A DNA stretch of 5,551 bases from Brevundimonas sp. (lineage in GTDB: Bacteria; Pseudomonadota; Alphaproteobacteria; Caulobacterales; Caulobacteraceae): NCBI GenBank assembly GCA_020253595.1, contig JADCBH010000087.1:1-5551 (forward strand), given 5' to 3'. The position numbers and the translations under genes are program-made. How positions within the stretch are numbered: the first letter of the stretch is position 1; every line of letters starts with the position of its first letter. The notes beneath the pieces are model-generated. The model was not told the DNA's origin and searched no databases. It saw only the letters and a list, made by a program, of their open reading frames with translations. Positions 5,230 through 5,551 of the stretch are shown here, in pieces.

Positions 5230-5353
5230 CCTCACTCGAACGGCGCGGCGCTGTGAGGCGCAGCCGCTGGACGAAGGCGTTTCGGGGAGGAAACGTCCGC
5301 TCCTTAGAGAGCGAGAAAGCCCGCTGCGATGTATCCCCCGCAGCGGGCTTTTT
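5230..5353 (+). ncRNA. Candidate structured small RNA or hisS 3' UTR
   Basis: This noncoding stretch of about 124 bases has closely packed hairpins and ends in a strong terminator. CCTCAC (5230-5235) pairs with GTGAGG (5253-5258); GCGGC (5245-5249) with GCCGC (5263-5267) is a competing stem. CGTTTC (5278-5283) pairs with GAAACG (5290-5295) with GGGGAG in the loop. CGCTC (5298-5302) pairs with GAGCG (5309-5313), and the terminator stem follows. A -35-like TTGACT (5199-5204) lies upstream, but the expected -10 position reads only TGATGT (5222-5227), so a dedicated promoter is not shown. It may instead be the end of the hisS mRNA. It matches no RNA family I can identify; the 5' and 3' limits are guesses except at the terminator. 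Confidence 0.3.
5316..5353 (+). terminator. Strong intrinsic terminator, possibly bidirectional
   Basis: AAAGCCCGCTGCG (5316-5328) pairs perfectly with CGCAGCGGGCTTT (5339-5351) around a 10-base loop, and the stem runs into TTTTT (5349-5353). It ends transcripts coming from hisS or from a small RNA. Read on the - strand the same stem is followed by only TTT before CTCG, so it can also serve the convergent gene ending at 5379, less efficiently. Confidence 0.92.
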
Positions 5354-5378
5354 CACGCCTGATGGTCTGTGAAGCGGC

Positions 5379-5551
5379 CTAACTCGAAGCCTTGCGGCTC
5401 TTTCTCGGGGTTCTCGGCTTGGGAGCCGCCTTCGACCTCACCGCCGGAAGACTCGGAGACGGCGCAGGTGTCTCGTCTTCGGGTCTGGTGAGCTTCAGGC
5501 GGGACGTCTCTTTCCACGCCTGGGCCTCCTTGAGGCGCTGCCAGTCGACGC
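5379..5551 (-). CDS. C-terminal part of an unidentified protein with a basic tail (partial)
   Basis: The - strand frame is open from the window edge to a TAG whose complement is at 5379-5381, giving the last 56 residues of a protein whose start lies beyond 5551. It opens with a charged, helix-like stretch (VDWQRLKEAQAWKETSRLKL) followed by an acidic patch (RPEDE), and then a Pro/Ala/Lys/Arg/Ser-rich tail that ends KPRTPRKSRKASS. Such low-complexity basic tails occur on DNA- or RNA-binding and envelope-anchored proteins, and I do not recognise the family. Support for a real gene comes from normal codon use for this genome, the biased but protein-like composition, and the position 25 bases from a terminator that suits convergent transcription with hisS. 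The frame has no start codon in the window, so its N-terminus and function cannot be judged. Confidence 0.7.
   Translation of the reverse strand, partial: VDWQRLKEAQAWKETSRLKLTRPEDETPAPSPSLPAVRSKAAPKPRTPRKSRKASS

Noticed and set aside
5284..5303. Resemblance of the GGGGAGGAAACGTCCGCTCC segment to the conserved start region of RNase P RNA
   Set aside because: Only about 50 bases remain before the terminator, so the rest of RNase P RNA is absent, and the bases are explained by a local hairpin.
5136..5353. SRP RNA, tmRNA or tRNA in the hisS downstream region
   Set aside because: The SRP core (GGTCAGGTCCGGAAGGAAGCAG-like), a T-arm GGTTCGA with acceptor end, and a cloverleaf are all missing.

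Overview
The window is GC-rich chromosomal DNA with coding sequence typical of an alphaproteobacterium. A Caulobacterales genome (Caulobacter or Brevundimonas type) is the best guess. The reasons are a Caulobacter-style housekeeping promoter (GCTAAAAC -10) before the first gene, a histidyl-tRNA synthetase with the diverged motif 2 seen in this group, and the general codon use. This assignment is inference; there is no rRNA or other marker in the window.

Layout. Positions 1-313 hold no gene I can support; they carry an inverted repeat (183-215) and, near the end, a promoter and a good ribosome binding site. Five complete genes follow, all on the + strand: a YggT-family membrane protein (314-646), a 3-hydroxybutyryl-CoA dehydrogenase (779-1660), an unrecognised four-helix membrane protein overlapping it by one base (1660-2235), a DUF418/YeiB-type multi-pass membrane protein (2313-3548) and hisS (3651-5135). 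A sixth gene, cut by the right edge, runs on the - strand and ends at 5379; only its last 56 codons are present. A strong hairpin terminator (5316-5353) separates it from hisS and could serve both directions.

Working relationships. Only the dehydrogenase and the following membrane protein look translationally coupled (TGATG). The others are separated by 65-132 bases. The genes cover envelope biology (YggT, two membrane proteins), short-chain acyl-CoA metabolism and translation, so this reads as ordinary housekeeping chromosome and not a dedicated system or island. There is no mobile element, CRISPR array, tRNA or rRNA.

The most unusual material lies between genes. There is a nested inverted repeat with a 14-base tandem unit between the DUF418 gene and hisS. 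A perfect 9-base palindrome covers the last hisS codons. A 180-base stretch after hisS folds into successive hairpins ending at the terminator, and may be a small RNA or a structured 3' UTR. None of these can be proven from one sequence.
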